Shown here: piece by piece, positions 7,011-15,019 of the stretch | How the letters are laid out: every line of letters starts with the position of its first letter | How positions within the stretch are numbered: the stretch's first letter is position 1 | DNA from: Roseburia sp. | Lineage (GTDB): Bacteria; Bacillota; Clostridia; Lachnospirales; Lachnospiraceae | Length of the DNA: 18,034 nt | Assembly (NCBI GenBank): GCA_030844625.1 | Contig: JAUUNJ010000015.1 | Location: forward strand, 1 to 18,034 | Reading direction: 5' to 3' | Translations under genes and position numbers: made by a program | Notes under the pieces: generated by a model | Databases searched by the model: none | What the model saw: the letters and a program-made list of their open reading frames with translations, nothing else | What the model was told of the DNA's origin: nothing

Positions 7011-7922
7011 CTACGCTTTCCTGATTTTCTCTGCCATCATCATTGCCTGATAATTCTCTTTGACATCATGCACGCGGAAAATCCGGCATCCTCTCTCTAA
7101 TCCCATAACCGTTGTTGCCACAGTACCTGCCATTCTGTCATCTCTGTCCACATCAAGTGTAAGACCTATTACCGACTTCCTGGATGTTCCAAGAAGAACC
7201 GGATAGCCAAGTTCCAGCAATTTATCAACATGCTTAATTATCAAAAGATTCTGCTCATAATTTTTGCCAAATCCGACACCCGGATCAAGAATAATCTGGG
7301 AATCCTTTACCCCTGCTTTGTGGGCAATTGAAACTGATTCTTTTAAATCCTTTACTACATCTGAAACAAAATCATTATACTCTGTATTATCCCTATTATG
7401 CATAATGCATACCGGAAGACCACTTTTTGCAACTATCTTTGCCAGCTTCACATTGGCATTGAGCGGATATTGTTCCTTTTCCTCAAGTAAAGTATTTTCT
7501 TCCTGCGCTGTCAGGTTTCTTCTTGCAAACTCCGGATCTGCCTCTGCTAAAACCTTTGACACCTTAAATCCCCAGACATCATTGATCAGATCACATCCTG
7601 CTGCAATTCCCGCCTGTGCCACCCCCGCCTTATAAGTATCAAGGGATACCGGTACATCAAAGTTCTTTTTAATTGCCTCTATGACAGGAACAACTCTTTC
7701 TATCTCTTCCTCATCACTGATTAAAGTATATCCCGGTCTTGTAGATTCACCGCCCACATCAATGATTTTTGCACCATCATCTATCATCTGCTGTGTATGT
7801 TTTAATGCCGCATCCATGTTGTTAAACTTTCCACCATCAGAAAAAGAATCCGGTGTAACATTTAAAATACCCATGATAACCGGTTCATTCTCCAGTTCAA
7901 AATTATATTTTCCTATATTCAT
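7011..7922 (-). CDS. folP: Dihydropteroate synthase
   Basis: Condenses 6-hydroxymethyl-7,8-dihydropterin pyrophosphate with pABA to give dihydropteroate; this is the sulfonamide target. All signature motifs are present: NVTPDSFSDGG (21-31), GGESTRPG (57-64), SLDT (93-96), NDVWG (114-118), MHNR (174-177), DPGVGFGK (213-220), GTSRKS (245-250) and RVHD (283-286). At 303 residues it is longer than the usual roughly 265-285. The excess is a charged segment at about 121-157, between NDVWG and MHNR, where most family members have a short helix. The ATG at 7922 follows the folE stop by five bases, and a GAGG used as its ribosome site overlaps the last folE codons, implying coupled translation. Confidence 0.97.
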   Translation of the reverse strand: MNIGKYNFELENEPVIMGILNVTPDSFSDGGKFNNMDAALKHTQQMIDDGAKIIDVGGESTRPGYTLISDEEEIERVVPVIEAIKKNFDVPVSLDTYKAGVAQAGIAAGCDLINDVWGFKVSKVLAEADPEFARRNLTAQEENTLLEEKEQYPLNANVKLAKIVAKSGLPVCIMHNRDNTEYNDFVSDVVKDLKESVSIAHKAGVKDSQIILDPGVGFGKNYEQNLLIIKHVDKLLELGYPVLLGTSRKSVIGLTLDVDRDDRMAGTVATTVMGLERGCRIFRVHDVKENYQAMMMAEKIRKA

Positions 7923-7927
7923 ATATC

Positions 7928-8485
7928 CTATCCTCTAAATATTGCAAGTGCATCACTTCTAAGCTGCTTGTCCTCCTGAAACTGTCCTGTTGCTGCAAAT
8001 GTGACAGTTTTACTGCCCGGCTTTTTAATTCCTCTTGCCGACATACACATATGCTCTGCTTCAACCATTACCAGAACACCTTTTGCACCTAAATACTTCT
8101 CTAATGCCCGGGCAATCTGGTTTGTCATCTGTTCCTGTATCTGCAAACGTCTGGCATAAACCTCAACCGTTCTTGCCAGTTTACTGATTCCAACTACTTT
8201 TCCATTAGGAATATAAGCAATATAGGCTTTCCCATAAAAAGGCATCAGGTGATGTTCGCAGGTGGAACAAAACGTAATGTCCTTTTCTATGACAACATCC
8301 TCATTGTCACAGGTGAATGTTCTGGATAAATGCTCCTCAGGTTCTTTGTTCATACCTGCACACAATTCCTCATACATTCTTGCCACCCTTTGTGGGGTGT
8401 CTTTAATTCCTTCTCTGTTTACATCTTCACCGATACCTTCTAATAATAGCTTTACTGCTTCTTCAATTTTTTTCTTGTCAAACAC
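7928..8485 (-). CDS. folE: GTP cyclohydrolase I
   Basis: Catalyses the first committed step of folate synthesis, GTP to 7,8-dihydroneopterin triphosphate plus formate. The 185-residue length is typical for bacterial FolE. Zinc ligands C76 and H79 in CEHHLMPF and C147 in HMCM are present, as are the conserved RRLQIQEQ (112-119) and RGIKKPGS (151-158). The start codon is GTG at 8485, supported by AAGGAG eight to nine bases upstream. The gene begins 20 bases after the folC stop and is the second gene of the cluster. Confidence 0.97.
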   Translation of the reverse strand: MFDKKKIEEAVKLLLEGIGEDVNREGIKDTPQRVARMYEELCAGMNKEPEEHLSRTFTCDNEDVVIEKDITFCSTCEHHLMPFYGKAYIAYIPNGKVVGISKLARTVEVYARRLQIQEQMTNQIARALEKYLGAKGVLVMVEAEHMCMSARGIKKPGSKTVTFAATGQFQEDKQLRSDALAIFRG

Positions 8486-8505
8486 GTCAATCTCTCCTTT
8501 CGGCT

Positions 8506-9804
8506 TTAACTGTTTGCTTCATTTTTAATAATAGACTTTAATTTTCCAAGATAAGACAATGACCCAAACGCCAAAATCATATCTGACACATTATCGTCTA
8601 TAGTTCCTTTTGCCAGTTGTACTGCTTCTTCTATGGAATGTGCACACTGCACATTATCATTATACGTTCTTAAGGTTTCAGCAAGCTGTTTTCCATCCAG
8701 AGCACGGGCATGATCCGGTGTCACCGTAATAATCTTTTCTGCACAACCTGCAATTATCTCCGCCTCACTGCTGAAATCCTTATCAGCCAACACTCCCATT
8801 ATAAAGGTAATTCTCTTATTTGTAAAATACAAATCAATAGATTGCTTAAGTTCTTTTACTGCCCCCGGATTGTGGGCGCCATCTATCACCATGAACGGAA
8901 CCTGACTGACAATCTCTAATCTTCCACTCCAAAAGGCTTTTTCTAATCCGCATTCTATATACTCTTCCAGAACAAACCCCTGTTTTTCAAGTATCAGTGC
9001 GGTCTCGATTGCCGTAGTTGAATTGACGATCTGATAAGTCCCCATAGTGCTTAATTCTATATGATATTCAGAATTATTTGACGCTCTGTATTCAAAGTAG
9101 GTCTTATAATTCTCTATTTTAATATGATATGGTTCTTTGGTTTCACAAAATAATGATTTTTTTACTGTTGCTGCTGCCTGTACAACATCCATTGCCTCCT
9201 TACTCTGATAAGACATGACCACAGGGCAGTTTTCCTTGATAATTCCGGCTTTCACACCTGTAATCTGTTTTATAGTATTTCCCAAAAACTGCATATGATC
9301 AAGACTAATTGTAGTAATAACACTGCACAGCACCTTGTCAAAAACGTTGGTAGCATCTGTCTCTCCACCCATTCCACACTCAACCAGCACAATATCACAT
9401 TTTTTTTCCTTAAAATAAAGAAAAGCCATTGCCGTCTCAATCTCAAAAGGCGTAGGATGTGCCATCCCCTCATTTACCATTTCATTACATTTCTCTTTGA
9501 TCACAGTAATAATGTCTGCCAGAGAACCTTTGTCAATATAATCATCATTAATTCTGATAATTTCTCTATCATCAAAAACAGCCGGTGAGCTGTAACGTCC
9601 TACCTTATATCCCGCCTCCATCAAAATGCTTTGAAGAAAAGTAATTGTTGATCCTTTTCCATTGGTTCCTGCAACATGTACAGCCTTTAAATCCATATGG
9701 GGATTTCCAAGTCTCAACAACAAATTACGTATGGAGTCCAGCCCCAGCACACTGCCAAATTTATTAACTTTGTTCAGATAGTCTTTTGCCTCTTTATAAT
9801 CCAT
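8506..9804 (-). CDS. folC: Folylpolyglutamate synthase / dihydrofolate synthase
   Basis: Mur-ligase-family ATPase that adds glutamate to dihydropteroate and/or extends the folate polyglutamate tail. The 432-residue length is normal. The P-loop is GTNGKGS (46-52). [12 protein letters not shown] (142-153) and [10 protein letters not shown] (166-175) are the central Mur-ligase motifs, and [10 protein letters not shown] marks the C-terminal domain. An oddity is that the usual T-S-P-H-L segment after the P-loop reads [10 protein letters not shown] (72-81), lacking the His. Only FPGS, only DHFS, or both activities are possible; the adjacent folP argues for DHFS being needed, since no other copy is visible here. 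The ATG at 9804 has a poor ribosome site (TAGGT), and a terminator-like hairpin ends 14 bases upstream. Confidence 0.93.
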   Translation of the reverse strand: MDYKEAKDYLNKVNKFGSVLGLDSIRNLLLRLGNPHMDLKAVHVAGTNGKGSTITFLQSILMEAGYKVGRYSSPAVFDDREIIRINDDYIDKGSLADIITVIKEKCNEMVNEGMAHPTPFEIETAMAFLYFKEKKCDIVLVECGMGGETDATNVFDKVLCSVITTISLDHMQFLGNTIKQITGVKAGIIKENCPVVMSYQSKEAMDVVQAAATVKKSLFCETKEPYHIKIENYKTYFEYRASNNSEYHIELSTMGTYQIVNSTTAIETALILEKQGFVLEEYIECGLEKAFWSGRLEIVSQVPFMVIDGAHNPGAVKELKQSIDLYFTNKRITFIMGVLADKDFSSEAEIIAGCAEKIITVTPDHARALDGKQLAETLRTYNDNVQCAHSIEEAVQLAKGTIDDNVSDMILAFGSLSYLGKLKSIIKNEANS

Positions 9805-9818
9805 GTCTATTACCTATG

Positions 9819-9849
9819 AAAAAAGGAACTCAAAACAAGTTCCTTTTTC
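9819..9849 (-). terminator. Hairpin terminator between the SH3b gene and folC
   Basis: Perfect 11-bp inverted repeat (AAAAAGGAACT at 9820-9830, AGTTCCTTTTT at 9838-9848) with a 7-base loop. On the minus strand the stem ends in TTTTTT, giving an intrinsic terminator form 47 bases after the SH3b stop. The A-tract on the other side makes it potentially bidirectional. Because it ends 14 bases before the folC start codon, it may instead act as an attenuator of the folate operon. Confidence 0.7.
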
Positions 9850-9895
9850 TTTACTCTCAATTTACAAATAGAATTTAATGTTTTTATAGTTAATT

Positions 9896-10354
9896 TTAAT
9901 CCACTGTATTCTCATAACTGAGATATTTTTTCGCTACATATCCTACATTCTTACCCCGCTGTACTTTACACCAGCTTCCCTCTTCACTTATGATTTCCAC
10001 TCTCTTTCCTGCACCGATCGTAGTAATAATATCGGAATCCGTATTCGGCTCTTTTCTCAGATTCAGTGCGTCTGTGGTATACATAGCCGCCATTGTTGTT
10101 GTCTCTGGAATTGCTGTTGTTTCTTCCACTGTTGTGGCCTGAGGCTTTGTGGTTGTCTCTTCCTTTTTATTCTTGCTCTTGCCTGATGAGCAGGAAATAC
10201 ATATTACTATAATAAGCAAAATTACAACTAAAACACCGCCAATACTAATAAGCATAGTATTTCTTTTTTTAATCTGCTGTGCACGCCTGATTTCCGCATT
10301 CCTTCTTCTGTTTTCAAGCAATCTTTTTGTTTCTTCCTCATATGTTTCTGCCAT
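9896..10354 (-). CDS. Single-pass membrane protein with extracellular SH3b domain
   Basis: A 152-residue protein. The start at 10354 is chosen because GGAG lies six bases upstream; an ATG at 10366 would add four residues without a clear ribosome site. Residues 1-33 are charged, helical and probably cytoplasmic (ETKRLLENRRRNAEIRR). One membrane helix covers about 34-55. A Thr/Glu/Lys linker follows (61-92). Residues 93-147 form a bacterial SH3 domain with ALNLRKEPNTDSDII and VGYVAKKYL. Bacterial SH3 domains usually bind cell-wall peptide or glycan, so a wall-associated role is likely, but no enzyme domain is present. It lies downstream of the DUF1292 gene and before the hairpin at 9819-9849. 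Confidence 0.85.
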   Translation of the reverse strand: MAETYEEETKRLLENRRRNAEIRRAQQIKKRNTMLISIGGVLVVILLIIVICISCSSGKSKNKKEETTTKPQATTVEETTAIPETTTMAAMYTTDALNLRKEPNTDSDIITTIGAGKRVEIISEEGSWCKVQRGKNVGYVAKKYLSYENTVD

Positions 10355-10444
10355 AATACTCTCCATTCTGCCGTTTCATACTTACGGCACAAATCCCGGT
10401 GGAAAAATTTTTTCAGACTACCACCCCTGTTTCATCTTCCGGTC

Positions 10445-10759
10445 TCAGTCTTCATCCTCTATGATCTCATCATATTCTCCGTCTTCAACCAACTGATCAA
10501 AAACTTCTGAAACTAACTCAAACTCTTCTTCAGTTTCTATATTATCCAGTCCCGGTTCTCCGTTCTCATCCTCGAAATATCTGTAAATATATATTTCGCC
10601 TTCTTCATTATCAGCGCTCTCTAATGGAAGTAATACAATATAATCCTGCCCCTCCACTTCAAAAATAGTAAGTACCTGGCACTCAACTTCACCATCGTCT
10701 TCTAAATCTAATGTTACAAATAATTCTTCATCCTCATCAAAATATTCATTATTTCCCAT
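10445..10759 (-). CDS. DUF1292 family acidic protein (YrzB-like)
   Basis: A small, strongly acidic cytoplasmic protein of 104 residues, function unknown. The pattern MGNNEYFDEDEELFVTLDLE, then ECQVLTIFEVEGQDYIVLLP and GEIYIYRYFED, fits DUF1292, which in Firmicutes is often found near yrzL/yrrK-type genes; those neighbours are absent here. The ATG at 10759 starts like family members; AAAGGA lies 12 bases upstream, slightly far. A TTG at 10780 is an alternative that adds seven residues. Downstream are 90 bases and then the SH3b gene, with no terminator between, so the two may be co-transcribed. Confidence 0.85.
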   Translation of the reverse strand: MGNNEYFDEDEELFVTLDLEDDGEVECQVLTIFEVEGQDYIVLLPLESADNEEGEIYIYRYFEDENGEPGLDNIETEEEFELVSEVFDQLVEDGEYDEIIEDED

Positions 10760-10939
10760 ATTTTGCACCAATCCTTTCAACCTTACCTACTTTTCAGCCG
10801 GTATGTAATATCACTTTAACTTTAGCAGAATAACCGACAAAATGCAACAATAGGAACATTAGTTCATTAAAAATTAACATATGCTATCCAATCATTTCAG
10901 ATTTTTAAGAAAAACCTGTCTGCACTCTGTACTCTGTTT

Positions 10940-12793
10940 TCATATTTCCTGGCTGCTTTCTAAACTCTCTGAAACGAACATTGATATTTCCACAGAACAT
11001 CCCAGACTTTCTTCCACTCCATATATATTCAGAATTTCTGCCGCTCTTGTCATTGCCACATAGAACACACGCCGTTCTTCCTGAAACTCTCTTTCCCGGA
11101 CCGCTTTTGATGACGGTACGATTCCCTGATTTGCATCAATTATAAATACAGCTTTAAATTCTAATCCTTTCGAGCCGTGCATTGTCATAATATTGACCTT
11201 TTCTCTATTTTCCTCTTCTTCCTGTATCTTACTCTGCATATCAATGTATGCCAGCCATTCTTTCAATGTGGTGAATTTTAAACTTTCTTTTTGAATTTTG
11301 TCAAATTGTTTGATCAGCCCCGTCAATTTAATTTTTCTTTCCATTGCATACTGCTGCAAATATTTCTCATATCCCGTTCCATTTCTTATATATGTTAACG
11401 CCGCCGATGGATTAAGCCCTGCAATCATTTTCAAATGAAACTGTAACTGCTCAATCTGCTTAAGAACTTCTCTGTTATGTCTATACACCCTCTTTAATCC
11501 TTCGAAATCTATCTTTTCCTGCCCAATGACCTGTCTGCTTATAAAACGTGAAGGTTTATTTAGTATATATATTAAATCCTTATTTTCGCTCAGCCAAACC
11601 TTTTCATTACACAGGGCTGCTTTTATATAGGCAATAACATCCTTTGCCACCATTCCCTGATAAGCAGCATTTTTACCTCTGGCATTATATGTGTCAATCA
11701 TTTCATTACAAAGAAAATCCCGGACTCCCGTAATCTGAATATTATTCCTTACAAGTATAACAATTTCACCTGGTCTTATTCCATTCCTGATATATTTCTT
11801 AATCTGACAACACAGATATTTTAGTTGTTCCCCCTGACTGCCAAACTTTCTTATATCCGGACGTAATCCTTTCTTTTTTAAGGATACAATCTGCTTGTCA
11901 AACCTGTTTTTATTGTGAACAATAAGATTGCGGGATAATTGCACAATATCGGGGGTTGACCTGTAATTAATATTTAGAAAAATCTCCTGTGCTTTTGGAT
12001 AATCCCTTTTAAACTGAAGCATAATTTCCGGACACGCTCCTCTGAATCCGTAGATTGACTGGTCATCATCCCCTACAACAAAAATATTATCTTCCGGCGA
12101 TGCCAGCATTTTAATAATTTCATACTGAATTTTGTTAATATCCTGAAATTCATCAATCAAAATATACCGGAAAACATTCTGCCACTGTCTTAAAATATCT
12201 TCTCTTTCCAATAACAGTTCATGACACCTGAGAAGCATGTCCTCAAAATCTATCTTTTTTGCCGACTTAAGTTCTTTTTCATATTCATAAAATATTCTTT
12301 TAAAATTTTCCCTCTTACAACATTTTGGCTGGTACTCATCAATGTTATACATATTCCCCTTAAGTCTGCTGATTTCGCCCGAAACACTTGACACGAAATC
12401 CTGCATGGAATCCACATCCAGTTTCAGACGAATTACAATCTCTTTCAGAAAGTCGTATTTCATTCTGTCCGAAACAATATTATCACTTTTATAGTCATAA
12501 GCCAGTCTTAAAATCCTATAGTAAATACTATGAAAAGTTCCAAAAGCAACCGGATAACTCCTGCACATTTCACCATTTTGGTCCATAATATAGTGAAATC
12601 TTTCTTTCATATGAACAGCCGCCGCCTTGGTAAAGGTAACCACTAAAATATTCTCCGGAGACACGCCTGCACGCTCTATTAAATTTTTAATTCTGTGGGT
12701 AATAACTGTAGTCTTTCCAGACCCGGGACCTGCAAGAACAATGGCAGGTCCTTCTCTATGGCTGATTGCCTGAATTTGTGATTTATTAAACAT
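10940..12793 (-). CDS. UvrD/PcrA-type superfamily 1 DNA helicase, compact
   Basis: ATP-dependent 3'-5' DNA translocase/helicase of the UvrD-REP class. The motifs are in order: Q motif FNKSQIQAI (2-10), Walker A AGPGSGKTT (21-29), VVTFTKAAA (51-59), GTFHS (85-89), DEFQD (214-218), GDDDQSIYGFRG (241-252), NYRS (276-279), TMHGSKGLEF (537-546) and FYVAMTRA (577-584). At 617 residues it is about 100 shorter than PcrA; only 33 residues follow motif VI, so the PcrA C-terminal extension that contacts RNA polymerase is missing. No nuclease domain is present, so AddA/RecB is excluded. Role in repair or replication restart is inferred; the chromosome probably also carries a full-length pcrA, which cannot be checked here. 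The start at 12793 follows GGAAAGG by five bases. Confidence 0.93.
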   Translation of the reverse strand: MFNKSQIQAISHREGPAIVLAGPGSGKTTVITHRIKNLIERAGVSPENILVVTFTKAAAVHMKERFHYIMDQNGEMCRSYPVAFGTFHSIYYRILRLAYDYKSDNIVSDRMKYDFLKEIVIRLKLDVDSMQDFVSSVSGEISRLKGNMYNIDEYQPKCCKRENFKRIFYEYEKELKSAKKIDFEDMLLRCHELLLEREDILRQWQNVFRYILIDEFQDINKIQYEIIKMLASPEDNIFVVGDDDQSIYGFRGACPEIMLQFKRDYPKAQEIFLNINYRSTPDIVQLSRNLIVHNKNRFDKQIVSLKKKGLRPDIRKFGSQGEQLKYLCCQIKKYIRNGIRPGEIVILVRNNIQITGVRDFLCNEMIDTYNARGKNAAYQGMVAKDVIAYIKAALCNEKVWLSENKDLIYILNKPSRFISRQVIGQEKIDFEGLKRVYRHNREVLKQIEQLQFHLKMIAGLNPSAALTYIRNGTGYEKYLQQYAMERKIKLTGLIKQFDKIQKESLKFTTLKEWLAYIDMQSKIQEEEENREKVNIMTMHGSKGLEFKAVFIIDANQGIVPSSKAVREREFQEERRVFYVAMTRAAEILNIYGVEESLGCSVEISMFVSESLESSQEI

Positions 12794-12794
12794 A

Positions 12795-12811
12795 ACAACC
12801 TTTCCGGTTGT
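12795..12811 (-). promoter_or_regulatory. Hairpin enclosing the helicase ribosome site
   Basis: On the minus strand ACAACC and GGTTGT form a 6-bp stem around a GGAAA loop, ending one base before the ATG at 12793. The Shine-Dalgarno-like GGAAAGG is split between loop and distal arm. This could lower or regulate translation initiation. Short stem, so the effect is uncertain. Confidence 0.35.
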
Positions 12812-12832
12812 GTTTCTCTCCCAAGTACTAAA

Positions 12833-12861
12833 AGAATATCACCCAAAAACTGATTTGTAAA
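12833..12861 (-). promoter_or_regulatory. Extended -10 promoter for the helicase gene
   Basis: Minus-strand TTTACA (12861-12856), 17-base spacer ending in TGA, then TATTCT (12838-12833). The TG one base before the -10 box makes it an extended -10 type. The 5' UTR would be about 33 bases. No clear terminator for the preceding leucine-rich repeat gene was seen, so readthrough may also contribute. Confidence 0.45.
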
Positions 12862-12882
12862 CAACCTGCCGGCATATTGTCT

Positions 12883-14889
12883 TTACATTATATTATTTTT
12901 TTCCCACTTACCATATATCGTTTTCCCCTTTGATTTCTTATATGGTCTTATTTTTAGATAATTCATCTGCTTATAATTTTTTACCGTAATCGTTGTTCTC
13001 TTTTTGTTTTTCTTTACTGTAACCTTTTCCACATTTTTCTTAAAGTTTTTATCACTGCTCAACTTGATCTGATATCCGGTTGCTCCGCTTATTTTTACCC
13101 AGTCTAATTCGATTTTTGTTTGTCCTTTGTCCCAACGGGTAGTATCAAATATATCCAAACCTGTTTTCTGGTTTTTGAATTTAGTCCTATACGTAATGAT
13201 TGTATTATTATTTATCCCATAACCGTCCGCAAATGCATATCCACTGATATTTTTTGCAGCCCCTTCAACAGTAACTGCTCTGGATTTTTTATTCAATGGC
13301 GAAAATGCATATGCGCCAATTTTTGTAATAGTTTTAGGAATTGTAAGCTTTCTCCACTGTGTTTGAGCAAAGGCACTTTTCTGAATTTCCCGTACATTTT
13401 TCCCCAGTCCGTTTTTTTCCAGATTTAATTCCTGACACCACTCAAACGCTCTTTTTTTGATTACCGTCACTGTATTGGGAATATTTACTTTTGTGAGATA
13501 TCCGCAGCACTCAAACATAGACACGGGAATTTCCACCATACCTTCCGGTAATACAACTTCCTCCACACCGGAATTGGAAAAAATACCCTCCCCAAAAATT
13601 TCCACTCCTTTTGGTACTTCCATTTTATTGATTTTCCCACAGGCTAAAAAAGCATAATCACCTATGCGTTTCAAACCAGCCGGCAAATTAATCTGTAATA
13701 ATTTTTCACATTTATAAAAGGCATATGCGCCAATCTCCGTAATATTATTATGAAGCCGGATACTTTCTATCTGGTCATTATAATCGAAACCTGCCTGTTC
13801 AATTTCGTCAGATTTATGAGCAAAGGCGTAGTCTCCTATGATTTTTACAGTATCCGGAATCTTAACTTTCTTTTCATTCCCTGTATATCGGAGCAGTAAC
13901 CCATCATCTGTTATATACATATCATCCACATATTTAATTTTGTCCGGTAACTGTGTCATAATATTTTTAATGTGGATAGTATCAATAGAATTGACTAAAT
14001 TCATAATACTTTGGCTATCCAGTTCTTTTGAATGAATTATAATATCTTTTATCTGTGTTATTCCTATTGAATACTGAGTCTTATAATTTATATTATCAAT
14101 CCGTTTCACAGACTGGGGAATTGTAATCTTCTTTAGATTTTCACATCTGCAATTTACATCATCGAAAATATCTCCTGCATTTCTGTAAGAATATAAAACT
14201 GACTGCAAACAGAAATCTGTACATCCATCTTCTATTACAAGTTCCTTTCTTCCAGACGGTACTCGCACAATTTTTTTGCCATCTTTGGAATAAATAACGC
14301 CATTAATACTTTTATAATTTGGATCAGCTGCCATTATATTCAGATTGTCCGCCTGAAGATAAGAAATATTTTTTACAGATAACTTTGTATTAAAATTTAT
14401 TGTCTTAATATTGCTCCACTCTGTGACCGACTGTATGAGATTCTCATTCTCCTTTGTTTTTAATTTAAAATCCCCTGGCATCGTGACAATTTTCAACTTT
14501 TTACAGTCACTTAATGCATTCTGCCCTATTTGCTTCACCTGAGAAGGTATTTTAATCTCACTAATTTTCGTTCCTTCAAAGCTGCACCATCCAATTTCCT
14601 CTACTGTACTCCCAATAGAAACTTTATTTAAGTTTTTACAATAATAGAATGCGTATTTGGAAATAGAAGTTACTCCCTTTTTTATTACTACTTTCTTAAT
14701 CTTTTTGTTCTTTTTAAAAGTCATTGACGACGGCATCTTTCCTTTTCCAGAAATTGTCAATGTTCCGTCTTTCAATTTATAAGTAACCGATGACTTTTTT
14801 GATGATGCCCAAGTATTCATAGTCGGAACCATTATAACTGCCATAGCCATTACAAACACAGCCGCCAAAATCTTTGATATTTTCTTCAT
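12883..14889 (-). CDS. Secreted BspA-like leucine-rich repeat (LRR_5) protein
   Basis: A 668-residue exported protein. Residues 1-29 are a signal peptide (MKKISKILAAVFVMAMAVIM, cleavage near WAS). LRR_5/BspA-type repeats, recognisable as (I/L)P.xV..IG.yAF..C..L, occupy about 63-140 and 340-565, for example IGDYAFAH, IGAYAFYKCEKL, IGDYAFLAC and IGAYAFSP. Between them (about 145-335) the repeats are degenerate. Residues 590-664 form an Fn3-like domain (IELDWVKISGATGYQIKLS). No LPXTG motif, transmembrane tail or cell-wall-binding repeat closes the protein, so it is probably secreted or held by the basic surface (it is very Lys-rich). Members of this family often act in adhesion; that is family knowledge, not shown here. 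AAGGAG lies eight bases before the ATG. The gene follows the gltX terminator. Confidence 0.9.
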   Translation of the reverse strand: MKKISKILAAVFVMAMAVIMVPTMNTWASSKKSSVTYKLKDGTLTISGKGKMPSSMTFKKNKKIKKVVIKKGVTSISKYAFYYCKNLNKVSIGSTVEEIGWCSFEGTKISEIKIPSQVKQIGQNALSDCKKLKIVTMPGDFKLKTKENENLIQSVTEWSNIKTINFNTKLSVKNISYLQADNLNIMAADPNYKSINGVIYSKDGKKIVRVPSGRKELVIEDGCTDFCLQSVLYSYRNAGDIFDDVNCRCENLKKITIPQSVKRIDNINYKTQYSIGITQIKDIIIHSKELDSQSIMNLVNSIDTIHIKNIMTQLPDKIKYVDDMYITDDGLLLRYTGNEKKVKIPDTVKIIGDYAFAHKSDEIEQAGFDYNDQIESIRLHNNITEIGAYAFYKCEKLLQINLPAGLKRIGDYAFLACGKINKMEVPKGVEIFGEGIFSNSGVEEVVLPEGMVEIPVSMFECCGYLTKVNIPNTVTVIKKRAFEWCQELNLEKNGLGKNVREIQKSAFAQTQWRKLTIPKTITKIGAYAFSPLNKKSRAVTVEGAAKNISGYAFADGYGINNNTIITYRTKFKNQKTGLDIFDTTRWDKGQTKIELDWVKISGATGYQIKLSSDKNFKKNVEKVTVKKNKKRTTITVKNYKQMNYLKIRPYKKSKGKTIYGKWEKNNIM

Positions 14890-14955
14890 TCTCTATTTCT
14901 CCTTTTTTTATATATTATGAAACGAACTGCACACAAAAAATATTGCATGGGCTAC

Positions 14956-14993
14956 AAAAAAAAGGATATATGGTTTTTACACATATATCCTTT
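14956..14993 (-). terminator. Intrinsic terminator of gltX
   Basis: Perfect 12-bp stem (AAAGGATATATG at 14961-14972 with CATATATCCTTT at 14982-14993) and a 9-base loop. On the minus strand it is followed by eight T residues down to 14956. It begins 26 bases after the gltX stop codon. Confidence 0.85.
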
Positions 14994-15019
14994 GGAATAT
15001 TCTTCTGCTTAATGACAAT

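Noticed and set aside
10367-10444. GGTGG/CCACC and TGCCGT/ACGGCA inverted repeats between the DUF1292 and SH3b genes, considered as a terminator
   Set aside because: Stems of five or six pairs with long loops and no following U-tract on the minus strand.
10819-10847. TTGCAT, 17 bases, TAAAGT as promoter of the DUF1292-SH3b pair
   Set aside because: Two mismatches in each box and no extended -10; a promoter is expected in 10781-10939 but this one cannot be singled out.
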